This document shows positions 25,378 through 33,212 of a stretch of DNA of 64,000 nt, in pieces (the stretch's first letter is position 1; each line of letters begins with the position of its first letter). Under the pieces are notes generated by a model that saw nothing but the letters and a program-made list of their open reading frames with translations, did not search any database and was not told the origin of the DNA. Source of the stretch: an uncultured Oscillospiraceae bacterium (GTDB taxonomy: Bacteria > Bacillota > Clostridia > Oscillospirales > Oscillospiraceae). A program made the position numbers and the translations under genes. Location of the stretch: contig CAJUPS010000007.1 of assembly GCA_910588045.1 (NCBI GenBank), forward strand, positions 20,216 through 84,215. Direction: 5' to 3'.

Positions 25378-25746
25378 TTACACGACCTCGGGAGCCAGCG
25401 AGAGGATCTTCATGTAGTCCTTGTCGCGCAGCTCACGGGCAACGGGCCCAAAGATACGAGTACCTCTGGGGTTCCGGTCGTCCTTGATGAGGACGGCGGC
25501 GTTGTCGTCGAAACGGACATAGGTCCCGTCGGCACGGCGCACGCCCTTGGCGCTGCGGACGATGACAGCCTTGACGACCTCGCCCTTCTTCACCGTGCCG
25601 CCGGGGGTGGACTTGCGCACGGAGGCGACGATGACGTCGCCGATGTTGCCGTACTTGCGCTTGGAGCCGCCCAGCACACGGATGCACTTGATTTCCTTGG
25701 CGCCGGTATTATCAGCGACCTTCAAAAAGCTTTCCTGTTGAATCAT
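25378..25746 (-). CDS. rplN: 50S ribosomal protein L14
   Basis: 122 residues beginning MIQQESFLKVADNTGAKEI, with the KGEVVKAVIVRSAKGVRR signature. Normal length and order. Confidence 0.97.
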   Translation of the reverse strand: MIQQESFLKVADNTGAKEIKCIRVLGGSKRKYGNIGDVIVASVRKSTPGGTVKKGEVVKAVIVRSAKGVRRADGTYVRFDDNAAVLIKDDRNPRGTRIFGPVARELRDKDYMKILSLAPEVV

Positions 25747-25758
25747 AACGGCACCTCC

Positions 25759-26022
25759 TTACTTTGCTTTCTCAATGATTTCGACCACGCGCCAGCGCTT
25801 GTCCTTGGACAGGGGGCGGGTCTCCATGACCTTGACCTTGTCGCCCACGCCGCAGGTGTTCTGCTCGTCATGGGCCTTGAGCTTATAGGTGCGGCCGACG
25901 ATCTTCTTATACAGAGGATGGGCCACCCGATCTTCGATCGCGACGACGACGGTCTTGTCCATCTTGTCGGACACGACCTTGCCTACCCTAGTCTTCCGGG
26001 AGGAAATTCTCGCTTCACTCAT
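25759..26022 (-). CDS. rpsQ: 30S ribosomal protein S17
   Basis: 87 residues, OB fold, with RKTRVGKVVSDKMDKTVVVA and HPLYKKIVGRTYKLKAHDE. Normal length; 12 bp from rplN. Confidence 0.97.
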   Translation of the reverse strand: MSEARISSRKTRVGKVVSDKMDKTVVVAIEDRVAHPLYKKIVGRTYKLKAHDEQNTCGVGDKVKVMETRPLSKDKRWRVVEIIEKAK

Positions 26023-26041
26023 TTCGATTTACCTCCTTCTC

Positions 26042-26242
26042 TTATTTGGCGGCAGCGGTCTGCTGCTCGCGAATAATGGTCTTGACTCGGGCAATGTCGC
26101 GCTTGACCTCGGCGATCTTTACGGGGTTGTCAAGCTGATTGGTGGCGTGCTGCATACGCAGGAAGAAGAGGTCCTTCTTCAGGCTGACCAGCTTCTCGCC
26201 CAGCTCAGCCTCGCTCATCTTACGGATTTCACTTGCCTTCAT
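26042..26242 (-). CDS. rpmC: 50S ribosomal protein L29
   Basis: 66 residues, two helices (MKASEIRKMSEAELGEKLVS; FFLRMQHATNQLDNPVKIAE). It lies at the tunnel exit near L23, where trigger factor and SRP bind. Starts 2 bp after the rplP stop. Confidence 0.96.
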   Translation of the reverse strand: MKASEIRKMSEAELGEKLVSLKKDLFFLRMQHATNQLDNPVKIAEVKRDIARVKTIIREQQTAAAK

Positions 26243-26244
26243 CT

Positions 26245-26685
26245 TTATTCACCTACTTCCTCTGCTTCCGGGGCGGCAGCCTCGCGGGCGACGATCTTCG
26301 TCTTGATGGGCAGCTTGTGGCTGGCCAGACGGAGGGCCTCCCGGGCGGTCTCCTCGGGAACGCCGGCGATCTCGAACATGACGCGGCCGGGCTTTACCAC
26401 GGCCACCCAGTACTCGGGGGAGCCCTTACCGGAGCCCATGCGGGTCTCGGCGGGCTTCTCGGTGATGGGCTTGTCGGGGAAAATCTTGATCCACACCTGG
26501 CCGCCGCGCTTGGTGTAGCGGGTCATGGCGATACGGGCGGCCTCGATCTGGTTGCTGGTGATCCACGCGGGCTCGGTGGCCACCAGGCCGAAATCACCGT
26601 AGGTGATGGTGTTGCCCCTCATGGCCTTGCCGGTGAGGCGGCCGCGATGGACTCTGCGGTACTTGACTCTCTTGGGCAGAAGCAT
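26245..26685 (-). CDS. rplP: 50S ribosomal protein L16
   Basis: 146 residues: MLLPKRVKYRRVHRGRLTGK start, GGQVWIKIFPDKP and GKGSPEYWVAVVKPGR signatures. It organises the tRNA-binding region of the large subunit. Its first base overlaps the rpsC stop. Confidence 0.97.
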   Translation of the reverse strand: MLLPKRVKYRRVHRGRLTGKAMRGNTITYGDFGLVATEPAWITSNQIEAARIAMTRYTKRGGQVWIKIFPDKPITEKPAETRMGSGKGSPEYWVAVVKPGRVMFEIAGVPEETAREALRLASHKLPIKTKIVAREAAAPEAEEVGE

Positions 26686-27533
26686 TACTGAGCGCCTCCT
26701 TCTTTCTTCTCGGGACGGGGGCCGCGGTTGAAGCCCTGTCCGTCGCGGCGGGGGGGACGGCTGTCGTTGCTGCGATTGAAGCCGCCGCGGTTGTTGTCAC
26801 GGTTGAAGCCTCCACGGCGGTCGCCATCCCGGCGGGGACGGCGCTCCCGGCGCTCCTCATAGGGCTTGGAGGTGTCGATGGTGCGGGGGGTGGTGCGCAG
26901 GGCCTGGGAGAGGACCTCGCCCTTGTAGATCCACACCTTCACGCCGATGCGGCCGAAGGTGGTGGCGGCCTCCGCGAAGCCGTACTCGATGTCGGCCCGG
27001 ATGGTTTGCAGGGGGATGGTGCCCTCGTGGTAGTGCTCCACACCGGCGATCTCGCGGCCGCCCAGACGTCCGGAGCAGCAGCACTTGATGCCCTTGGCGC
27101 CAGCCCGCATGGCGCGGCCCATGGCGTTCTTCATGGCCCGGCGGTGGCTGATGCGCTTCTCCAGCTGCTGGGCGATGTTCTCCGCCACCAGCTGGGCGTT
27201 CATGTCGGGGGAACGGACCTCGACGATGTTGAGCTTGGTGGGCTTGCCGATGAGCTTGGCCACCTCCAGGCGGGTCGCCTCGATGTCCTTGCCCTCCTTG
27301 CCGATGACCATGCCCGGGCGGGCGCAGTGCAGGAAGATGGTCACGCCGCCGTTGGAGCGCTCGATCTCGATCTTGGGCACCTGGGCGTTGAAGAGCTTCT
27401 TCTTCAGGAAGTCGCGGATCTTCTTGTCCTCGACCAGAAGGTCGCCCACCTTCTCACTGCTGGCATACCAACGGGAATCCCAGTCCTTGATGACGCCCAC
27501 GCGCATACCGTGGGGATTTACTTTCTGTCCCAT
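26685..27533 (-). CDS. rpsC: 30S ribosomal protein S3 with long Arg/Gly/Asn-rich tail
   Basis: 282 residues, about 60 longer than usual. Residues 1-215 are the standard protein: KH domain with GMVIGKEGKDIE and the C-terminal domain with GRLGGREIAGVEHYHEG. From about residue 225 there is a low-complexity tail with repeated RRGGFNRDN and RGGFNRSN units and RRERRPRRDGD, resembling RGG/RNA-binding disordered regions. S3 lines the mRNA entry channel, so the tail would project near incoming mRNA (inference). The DNA of the tail is repetitive, consistent with expansion by slippage. Confidence 0.96.
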   Translation of the reverse strand: MGQKVNPHGMRVGVIKDWDSRWYASSEKVGDLLVEDKKIRDFLKKKLFNAQVPKIEIERSNGGVTIFLHCARPGMVIGKEGKDIEATRLEVAKLIGKPTKLNIVEVRSPDMNAQLVAENIAQQLEKRISHRRAMKNAMGRAMRAGAKGIKCCCSGRLGGREIAGVEHYHEGTIPLQTIRADIEYGFAEAATTFGRIGVKVWIYKGEVLSQALRTTPRTIDTSKPYEERRERRPRRDGDRRGGFNRDNNRGGFNRSNDSRPPRRDGQGFNRGPRPEKKEGGAQ

Positions 27534-27550
27534 AAAACCTGACTCCCTCC

Positions 27551-27886
27551 TTACTCTTTCTCCGCGACCGCCAGGGTCACGTGACTGGTGCGCTTGTTGA
27601 TGCGGAATGCGCGGCCCTGGGCCCGGGGCATCACTCTCTTGAGGATGGGGCCGGGGGCGGCGAACACCTGGGAGACGTAGAGCTTCTCCACGTCCATATT
27701 GTGATTGTTTTCGGCATTGGCCACGGCGCTCTTGAGGAGCTTGATCATGGGCTCAGAGGCAGCCTTGGGAGTCTGCATGAGGATGGCCATGGCGGTGCTC
27801 ACATCCTTGCCGCGGATCAGATCGGCGACGATCTGCACCTTGCGGGGAGCGATGCGGAGATATTTCAAATAGGCCTTTGCTTCCAT
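27551..27886 (-). CDS. rplV: 50S ribosomal protein L22
   Basis: 111 residues from MEAKAYLKYLRIAPRKVQIV; the beta-hairpin that lines the exit tunnel is PKGPI-like here (FAAPGPILKRVMPRAQGRAFRI). ATG 27886 is chosen because an in-frame ATG at 27898 abuts GGAGG with no spacing. Confidence 0.95.
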   Translation of the reverse strand: MEAKAYLKYLRIAPRKVQIVADLIRGKDVSTAMAILMQTPKAASEPMIKLLKSAVANAENNHNMDVEKLYVSQVFAAPGPILKRVMPRAQGRAFRINKRTSHVTLAVAEKE

Positions 27887-27907
27887 TTTATTCTGCATCC
27901 TCCTTCA

Positions 27908-28171
27908 TTACTTGCCCTTGGCGTGGCCGCGGAAGGTCCGGGTGGGGGCAAACTCGCCCAGCTTGTGGCCCACCATATCCTCCTGGATATACACGGGCAC
28001 ATGCTTGCGGCCGTCGTGGACGGCGATGGTGTGTCCCACGAAGGCGGGGTAGATGGTGGAGCTGCGGCTCCAGGTCTTCAGCACCGTCTTCTTACCGGAG
28101 TTGTTCATTTCCTCGACCCGCTTGAGAAGCTCGGGAGCAACGAAGGGGCCCTTCTTGATGGATCTGCTCAT
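27908..28171 (-). CDS. rpsS: 30S ribosomal protein S19
   Basis: 87 residues: MSRSIKKGPFVAPELLKRVE, then KTWSRSSTIYPAFVGHTIAVHDGRK (split motif). It sits in the small-subunit head with S13. Normal length. Confidence 0.97.
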   Translation of the reverse strand: MSRSIKKGPFVAPELLKRVEEMNNSGKKTVLKTWSRSSTIYPAFVGHTIAVHDGRKHVPVYIQEDMVGHKLGEFAPTRTFRGHAKGK

Positions 28172-28184
28172 ATCTGCTGCCTCC

Positions 28185-29021
28185 TTACTTCACGTTTCTC
28201 CGCTTGACAATGAACTTGTCAGTCGGGTTCTTGGTCTTGCGGGTCTTGTAGCCCAGGGCGGGCTTACCCCAGGGGGTCACGGGGCCGGGACGGCCCACGG
28301 GGCTCTTGCCCTCGCCGCCGCCGTGGGGGTGGTCGCAGGGGTTCATGACCGAGCCGCGGACCGTGGGACGCCAACCCATATTGCGCTTGCGGCCTGCCTT
28401 GCCGATCTGGACGTTCTCGTGGTCGATGTTGCCCACCTGCCCGATGGTAGCCATGCAGTTGAGGCGCACGATGCGCACCTCGCCGGAGGGCATACGGATC
28501 TGGGCGTCGGTGCCCTCCTTGGCCATCAGCTGGGCGCTGGTGCCGGCGGAGCGGACCAGCTGGCCGCCCTTGCCGGGGTGCATCTCGATGTTGTGGATGA
28601 CCGTACCCACAGGGATGTTGGCCAGGGGCAACGCGTTGCCGGGCTTGATGTCCGCGGCGGCGGAGGAGAGCACCTTGTCACCGGCAGCCAGACCCACAGG
28701 GGCCAGGATGTAGCGGCGCTCGCCGTCCTCGTACTCCACCAGCGCGATGTTGGCGCTGCGGTTGGGGTCGTACTCCAGGCGCAGGACGGTGGCGGACATG
28801 TCCGTCTTGTCCCGCTTGAAGTCGATGATGCGGTACTTGCGCTTGTTCCCGCCGCCCCGGTGACGGACCGTGATACGGCCGTAGCTGTTGCGGCCCGCGT
28901 TCTTCTTGAGGACCTCGGTCAGACTGGGCTCGGGCTTGGCCTTCTTATCAATGCCGTCGAAACCGGAGACGGTCATATGCCGGCGGGACGGGGTGGTCGG
29001 CTTAAATGTTTTAATAGGCAT
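28185..29021 (-). CDS. rplB: 50S ribosomal protein L2
   Basis: 278 residues: MPIKTFKPTTPSRRHMTVS start, and the peptidyl-transferase-proximal C-terminal block VMNPCDHPHGGGEGK with its conserved His. Normal length. Confidence 0.97.
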   Translation of the reverse strand: MPIKTFKPTTPSRRHMTVSGFDGIDKKAKPEPSLTEVLKKNAGRNSYGRITVRHRGGGNKRKYRIIDFKRDKTDMSATVLRLEYDPNRSANIALVEYEDGERRYILAPVGLAAGDKVLSSAAADIKPGNALPLANIPVGTVIHNIEMHPGKGGQLVRSAGTSAQLMAKEGTDAQIRMPSGEVRIVRLNCMATIGQVGNIDHENVQIGKAGRKRNMGWRPTVRGSVMNPCDHPHGGGEGKSPVGRPGPVTPWGKPALGYKTRKTKNPTDKFIVKRRNVK

Positions 29022-29035
29022 GTTTCACTTCCTCC

Positions 29036-29329
29036 TTACACCATACCCTCGAAGAATTCGATGGTCTTGGAGTCTTCCGTCAGCTGGACGATGGCCTTCT
29101 TCCAGTCCTTGGTACGGCCCGGACGGCCCGCGCCCATGCGCTTGGCCTTGCCGGGGACGATCATGGTGTTGACCTTGGCGACCTTGACGCCGAAGACCTC
29201 CTCGACGGCCTTCTTGATCTCGATCTTCCCGGCGGCGGGGGCGACCTCGAAGACATATTTCTTATCGGCGGCGCCGGTCATGGAGCGCTCGGTGATGATG
29301 GGGCGAATGATGACGTCGTAAGAGATCAT
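29036..29329 (-). CDS. rplW: 50S ribosomal protein L23
   Basis: 97 residues (YDVIIRPIITERSM start; KKAVEEVFGVKVAKVNTM). Docking site for trigger factor and SRP at the tunnel exit. Its start overlaps the rplD stop by 1 bp (TAATG). Confidence 0.96.
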   Translation of the reverse strand: MISYDVIIRPIITERSMTGAADKKYVFEVAPAAGKIEIKKAVEEVFGVKVAKVNTMIVPGKAKRMGAGRPGRTKDWKKAIVQLTEDSKTIEFFEGMV

Positions 29330-29946
29330 TATGCGTACACCTCCTCGATGGTTGCAAGGGCGGCCTGGTCGATCACCAGATACTTGGCGTTCACCAGGTC
29401 GTAGACGCTGAGCATCCGGGCGGTGGTGGTGACCACGCCGGGGATGTTCCTGGCGCTCTTGACCACGGTCTGGTCCACCTCGGGGGTGATGACGACGGCC
29501 TTGCCGTCACACTTCACGGCGTCCAGGAAGCCCTTGAAGGCCTTGGTCTTGATCTCATCCATCTTGATGGAATCCACCACGATGATCTGCTCCGAGGCGG
29601 CCTTGGCGGAGAGCACGCTCTTGAGCGCCAGGCGCTTGACTTTCTTATTCACCACGTAGCTGTAGCTGCGGGGCTTGGGGGCGAAGACGATGCCGCCGTG
29701 GGTCCACTGGGGAGCCCGGGTACTGCCCTGGCGGGCGTGTCCGGTGCCCTTCTGGCGCCAGGGCTTCCGGCCGCCGCCGGAGACCTCGGCGCGGGTGAGG
29801 GCGCTCTGGGTGCCCTGACGGCAGTTGGCCAGGTGGTTTTTGACCACCTCATGCACAACGTGCATATTGGGCTCGATGCCGAAGATGGAGGCGTTGAGCT
29901 CCACCTCGCCGACCTGACTGCCGGCCATGTTCAAAACTTTTACCAT
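29329..29946 (-). CDS. rplD: 50S ribosomal protein L4
   Basis: 205 residues. The tunnel-lining loop GGGRKPWRQKGTGHARQGS is intact. In E. coli L4 represses the S10 operon by acting on the rpsJ leader; this window's rpsJ leader carries a terminator-like hairpin that could be a target (inference). Confidence 0.97.
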   Translation of the reverse strand: MVKVLNMAGSQVGEVELNASIFGIEPNMHVVHEVVKNHLANCRQGTQSALTRAEVSGGGRKPWRQKGTGHARQGSTRAPQWTHGGIVFAPKPRSYSYVVNKKVKRLALKSVLSAKAASEQIIVVDSIKMDEIKTKAFKGFLDAVKCDGKAVVITPEVDQTVVKSARNIPGVVTTTARMLSVYDLVNAKYLVIDQAALATIEEVYA

Positions 29947-29967
29947 TTCTCAGCACTCTCCCTTCCC

Positions 29968-30690
29968 TTAACGTCTTGCGGAGGCCTTCTGCGGGTTGAC
30001 ACGGGCAGAAGCCTTCTGCGGGTTGGCGCTGATACCGGCGTCGCCCTTCTTGACGATGATGGTCTTGGCGGTGGAGCGGATGGTGACCAGGCCGCCCTTG
30101 GGGCCGGGGATCGCGCCGCGGACCACAATCATATTCAGCTCCGCGTCCACCTTCACCACGTCCAGGTTCATAATCGTGACCTGCTCCACGCCCATGTGTC
30201 CGGGCATTTTCAGGCCCTTGAAGATCCGGCTGGGGTCGGTGCCGGAGCCCAGGGAGCCCTGGTGACGGGCGACGGGGCCGGTGCCGTGGGTGGCCTTCAG
30301 GGAGTGGGCGCCGTGGCGCTTGATGACGCCAGCGTAGCCGTGGCCCTTGCTGATGCCGGTGACGTCCACGTGGTCGCCCTCGGCGAAGGTGTCGGCCTTG
30401 ATGACGTCGCCGACGTTCATCTCAGCGGCCTTGTTCAGCTTAAATTCCTTCAGGTGCTTCTTGGGGGACACACCGGCCTTGTCCAGGTGGCCCTTCTCAG
30501 GCTTGGTGAGCTTGCGCTCGGGGACGTCCCCGTAGCCCAGCTGCACGGCCTCGTAGCCGTCCTTCTCGGCGGTCTTTTTCTGCACCACGACACAGGGACC
30601 GGCCTCGATGACGGTGACCGGGATCACCTTGCCGTCGGCGTCGAAGATCTGGCTCATGCCGACCTTCTTACCGATGATCGCTTTCTCCAT
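29968..30690 (-). CDS. rplC: 50S ribosomal protein L3 with repeat-bearing C-terminal tail
   Basis: 240 residues, about 30 longer than usual. The core runs from KAIIGKKVGMSQIFDADGKV through GTGPVARHQGSLGSGTDPSRIFKG to PGPKGGLVTIRS. The tail contains two copies of NPQKASAR, encoded by a DNA repeat at 29975-30025, and ends ASARR. L3 is an early assembly protein near the peptidyl-transferase centre. Its start is 310 bp from the rpsJ stop, an unusually large gap for this pair. Confidence 0.96.
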   Translation of the reverse strand: MEKAIIGKKVGMSQIFDADGKVIPVTVIEAGPCVVVQKKTAEKDGYEAVQLGYGDVPERKLTKPEKGHLDKAGVSPKKHLKEFKLNKAAEMNVGDVIKADTFAEGDHVDVTGISKGHGYAGVIKRHGAHSLKATHGTGPVARHQGSLGSGTDPSRIFKGLKMPGHMGVEQVTIMNLDVVKVDAELNMIVVRGAIPGPKGGLVTIRSTAKTIIVKKGDAGISANPQKASARVNPQKASARR

Positions 30691-31000
30691 TGTGATTCTC
30701 CTTTATAATAAGGTTATTGGTCGGCGCAGCTCCGGGCATTGGCTCCCACGGCTGCGGCGACATGACCCCGCCCGCCTCACGCAAGTCGGCGGACTGATGG
30801 GTAACAAAATTTAATCAAACGAAATGGCTGCGCCATTCCATTTGAGAGGAGCTTCGCTGCGCTCTGCGCCTCGCTGGCGCTCGACGCTCGCTCCGCGCGG
30901 AGTGTTTTTCCGACGTACACGCCGCCGGAAAAACGATTGCAATTTATTTGCGCCTGCGGGCGCAAACTCTTGCAGAGGGCTTTCCTTCGGGCTTCTAACT
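30691..31000. other. 310-bp non-coding spacer splitting rpsJ from rplC
   Basis: No supported gene. It contains hairpins at 30947-30966 (TTTGCGCC / GGCGCAAA) and 30904-30934 (GTTTTTCCG / CGGAAAAAC). It also has a low-complexity GCGCTC/GAGCG-rich stretch at about 30850-30900 built from repeated CGCT and GCGC words. Such sequence looks like an inserted repeat element. The spacer lies in the middle of a normally tight operon junction. An AAGGAG for rplC lies at its rplC end. Confidence 0.6.
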
Positions 31001-31309
31001 TTACAGCTTGATCTCGATCTCCACGCCAGCGGGCAGCTCCAGGCTCATCAGGGCCTCCACGGTCTTGGGGGAGGAATTGCTGATGTCGATCAGACGCTTG
31101 TGGGTGCGGCGCTCGAACTGCTCACGGCTGTCCTTGTACTTGTGCACCGCGCGAAGGATGGTCACGACCTCCTTCTTGGTGGGCAGGGGGATGGGACCGG
31201 AGACGGAAGCGCCGGTGCGCTTGGCGGTCTCGACGATCTTGTAAGCAGACTGGTCGATGACCTGGTGGTCATACGCCTTGAGGCGAATGCGGATCGTTTC
31301 TTTTGCCAT
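31001..31309 (-). CDS. rpsJ: 30S ribosomal protein S10
   Basis: 102 residues: KETIRIRLKAYDHQVIDQSAYKIVETAKRTG, GPIPLPTKKEV and the C-terminal LMSLELPAGVEIEIKL. First gene of the superoperon, also known elsewhere as NusE in antitermination. It has a long (about 290 nt) leader. Confidence 0.97.
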   Translation of the reverse strand: MAKETIRIRLKAYDHQVIDQSAYKIVETAKRTGASVSGPIPLPTKKEVVTILRAVHKYKDSREQFERRTHKRLIDISNSSPKTVEALMSLELPAGVEIEIKL

Positions 31310-31358
31310 TTGTTCGTTCCTCCATATGTTTGTACAAAGTAGTTGTTGGGGTCGTTCC

Positions 31359-31397
31359 TTACTCTGTACGGCGAGAATTTTCTTTCCACTTATCCAT
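31359..31397 (-). other. Possible 12-codon leader ORF before rpsJ
   Basis: ATG at 31397-31395 with GGAG 8 nt upstream opens a frame coding MDKWKENSRRTE and a TAA at 31361-31359. It lies between the leader hairpin and rpsJ. It may be chance; if translated it could couple ribosome position to leader folding. Confidence 0.25.
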
Positions 31398-31422
31398 GCG
31401 TATCACTCCGGCTCATAGAAAA

Positions 31423-31443
31423 TACCGGCACAAAAGGCCGGTA
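31423..31443 (-). terminator. Terminator-like hairpin in the S10 operon leader
   Basis: On the minus strand: TACCGGC, a 7-nt loop, GCCGGTA, then TTTTC. It lies about 115 nt before rpsJ and about 155 nt after the predicted transcription start. The position suits an attenuator controlled by a ribosomal protein, as known for several ribosomal leaders. Confidence 0.5.
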
Positions 31444-31602
31444 CATGTCCATGGCACGGCGATAGACGCCGCGAAAAGGACCTTCTCAGCCGCCCGATTA
31501 TCGGACATACTCCGCGGAAGTTACCGGCCCAGGGCCGCAATCTCCCGCATCATCGCAGTACCCGGCGGGTTCCGCTGACGCGGATTCCGCACAAGCTCAT
31601 TT

Positions 31603-31631
31603 AGTATACAGCACTCCCCGGGAATTGTCAA
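31603..31631 (-). promoter_or_regulatory. Strong promoter of the S10-spc-alpha superoperon
   Basis: On the minus strand: consensus TTGACA (31631-31626), 17-bp spacer, TATACT (31608-31603). Transcription would start near 31596, giving a leader of about 290 nt before rpsJ. The 31310-31748 intergenic stretch holds this promoter, the leader and the dpaL terminator, with no other gene. Confidence 0.85.
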
Positions 31632-31682
31632 GCAGAATTTCTCATTTTTTCATAAAAATTGTGCTGTTCCCGCCCTTCATCC

Positions 31683-31721
31683 AAAAAATACCGCGCCCAC
31701 CCGCCGGAGAGCGCGGTATTT
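31683..31721 (-). terminator. Terminator of the diaminopropionate ammonia-lyase gene
   Basis: An 11-bp stem AAATACCGCGC / GCGCGGTATTT followed on the minus strand by a run of six T. Placed 28 bp beyond the stop codon. Confidence 0.8.
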
Positions 31722-31748
31722 CCTGTTTGACATCTTTCAAGAACAGAA

Positions 31749-32963
31749 TCAGGCGGTGGCGTATTCGCCGTCCCAGAGCACCTTTCGGAACTTCAGGGGG
31801 TCCGTATTCCCCTCGGTGGAGAACATCAAAACCTGGCTGAAGCGGTCCAGCTCCAGGTAGTCGCGCAGGTCCTTGTAGGCGTCGGTCTCCATCAGCGCGG
31901 CGATGACGCCCATCCCCACGGCCCCGGATTCCCCGGAGATCACCTTGGGATCGCCCTTCACCGGAACGCCCAGCATCCGCATCCCCCGGGCGCTGACCCA
32001 GTCCGGACAGGACACAAAGGCGGCAACATGGTTGCGGAGGATGTCCCAAGAAATGATGTTTGGCTCTCCGCAGGCCAGCCCGGCCATAATCGTGTTGAGA
32101 TCCCCGGTAACGATCCGCGGCTTGCCGTCCCCGGCCAGGGCCCCCTGGTAGAGGCAGTCTGCCGCCTGGGCCTCCATGACGATGAACTTGGGGGGATCGG
32201 CGGGAAACAGATTGAGGAAATAGCCGATCACCGCCCCCGCCAGGCTTCCCACGCCCGCCTGTACAAACACGTGGGACGGACGGTTGACGCCTAACTGGCG
32301 GAGCTGGTCCGCGGCCTCGCTGGCCATGGTGCCGTAGCCCTGCATGATCCAGACGGGGATCTCCTCATATCCCTCCCACGCGGTATCCTGGATCACCACG
32401 CCGTGGTCTGTGGCAGCGGCCTCCGCCGCGGCCATGCGGACGCACTCGTCGTAGTTCACCTCCTCAATGGTGACCTCGGCCCCCTCCTTGGCGATGTTGT
32501 CATAGCGGCTCTGGCTGCTTCCCTTGGGCATACGGATCACGGCCTTCTGCCCCAGGGCGTGCGCCGCCCAGGCTACGCCCCGGCCGTGGTTGCCGTCGGT
32601 GGCGCTGAAGAACGTGGCCTGGCCGAACTCCTCCCGCAGCGCGGCGCTGGTCAGATAGTTGTAGGTCATCTCAGAGACGTCCCGGTTCATCGCCTTGGCG
32701 ATATAGCGCGCCATCGCAAAGGAGCCGCCCAGCACCTTGAACGCGTTCAGGCCGAAGCGGTGGGCCTCATTCTTCACATACAGTCCGCCCAGCCCGAGAT
32801 ACTTGGCCATCCCCTCCAGGCTTGCCAGAGGGGTCGGGGAATACTGGGGGAAGCTGCTGTGGAAGAAGCGGGCCTTGGCAATGTTCGGGAGGGACATAAT
32901 GCTCAGATTGCGGTCGTCGCCGGCGGGCATTCGGTTCGGAGCCCATTTGATGGGAGCATTCAT
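31749..32963 (-). CDS. dpaL: Diaminopropionate ammonia-lyase
   Basis: 404 residues, fold-type II PLP enzyme related to threonine dehydratase. The PLP lysine lies in LNAFKVLGGSFA; SATDGNHGRGVAWAAHALGQK holds the Asn loop and FVQAGVGSLAGAVIGYF the phosphate-binding glycines. It converts 2,3-diaminopropionate to pyruvate and two ammonia. Length matches the YgeX/DpaL family. The gene stands alone with its own promoter (TTGACA-16-TATGAT) and terminator. Confidence 0.93.
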   Translation of the reverse strand: MNAPIKWAPNRMPAGDDRNLSIMSLPNIAKARFFHSSFPQYSPTPLASLEGMAKYLGLGGLYVKNEAHRFGLNAFKVLGGSFAMARYIAKAMNRDVSEMTYNYLTSAALREEFGQATFFSATDGNHGRGVAWAAHALGQKAVIRMPKGSSQSRYDNIAKEGAEVTIEEVNYDECVRMAAAEAAATDHGVVIQDTAWEGYEEIPVWIMQGYGTMASEAADQLRQLGVNRPSHVFVQAGVGSLAGAVIGYFLNLFPADPPKFIVMEAQAADCLYQGALAGDGKPRIVTGDLNTIMAGLACGEPNIISWDILRNHVAAFVSCPDWVSARGMRMLGVPVKGDPKVISGESGAVGMGVIAALMETDAYKDLRDYLELDRFSQVLMFSTEGNTDPLKFRKVLWDGEYATA

Positions 32964-33016
32964 CGGAATACCTCCTGAAAATTTTTTAGATAATCAGAAA
33001 TTTTGTTTGCTCGTAT

Positions 33017-33044
33017 ATCATATCACGGCGGGCGAGAATGTCAA
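33017..33044 (-). promoter_or_regulatory. Promoter of dpaL
   Basis: On the minus strand: TTGACA (33044-33039), 16-bp spacer, TATGAT (33022-33017), about 54 bp before the start codon. Confidence 0.7.
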
Positions 33045-33109
33045 GCCATTTTTAAGAATCTTTTTCCAATTCCGGAAAAAATCTTAAGAAAACTTTCCGT
33101 GTTTTCCCC

Positions 33110-33139
33110 TTGCATCAGCCCCCTGTCAGGACATATAAT
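33110..33139 (+). promoter_or_regulatory. Promoter of the HD-domain gene
   Basis: TTGCAT (33110-33115), 18-bp spacer, TATAAT (33134-33139). It supports the downstream GTG start at 33213. Confidence 0.6.
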
Positions 33140-33212
33140 AGAAGCACATCCGACCGCTATGGACGGAAAACGGCCTGCTCTCATCGCATCAGATCATAAT
33201 GGAGGGATCGTT

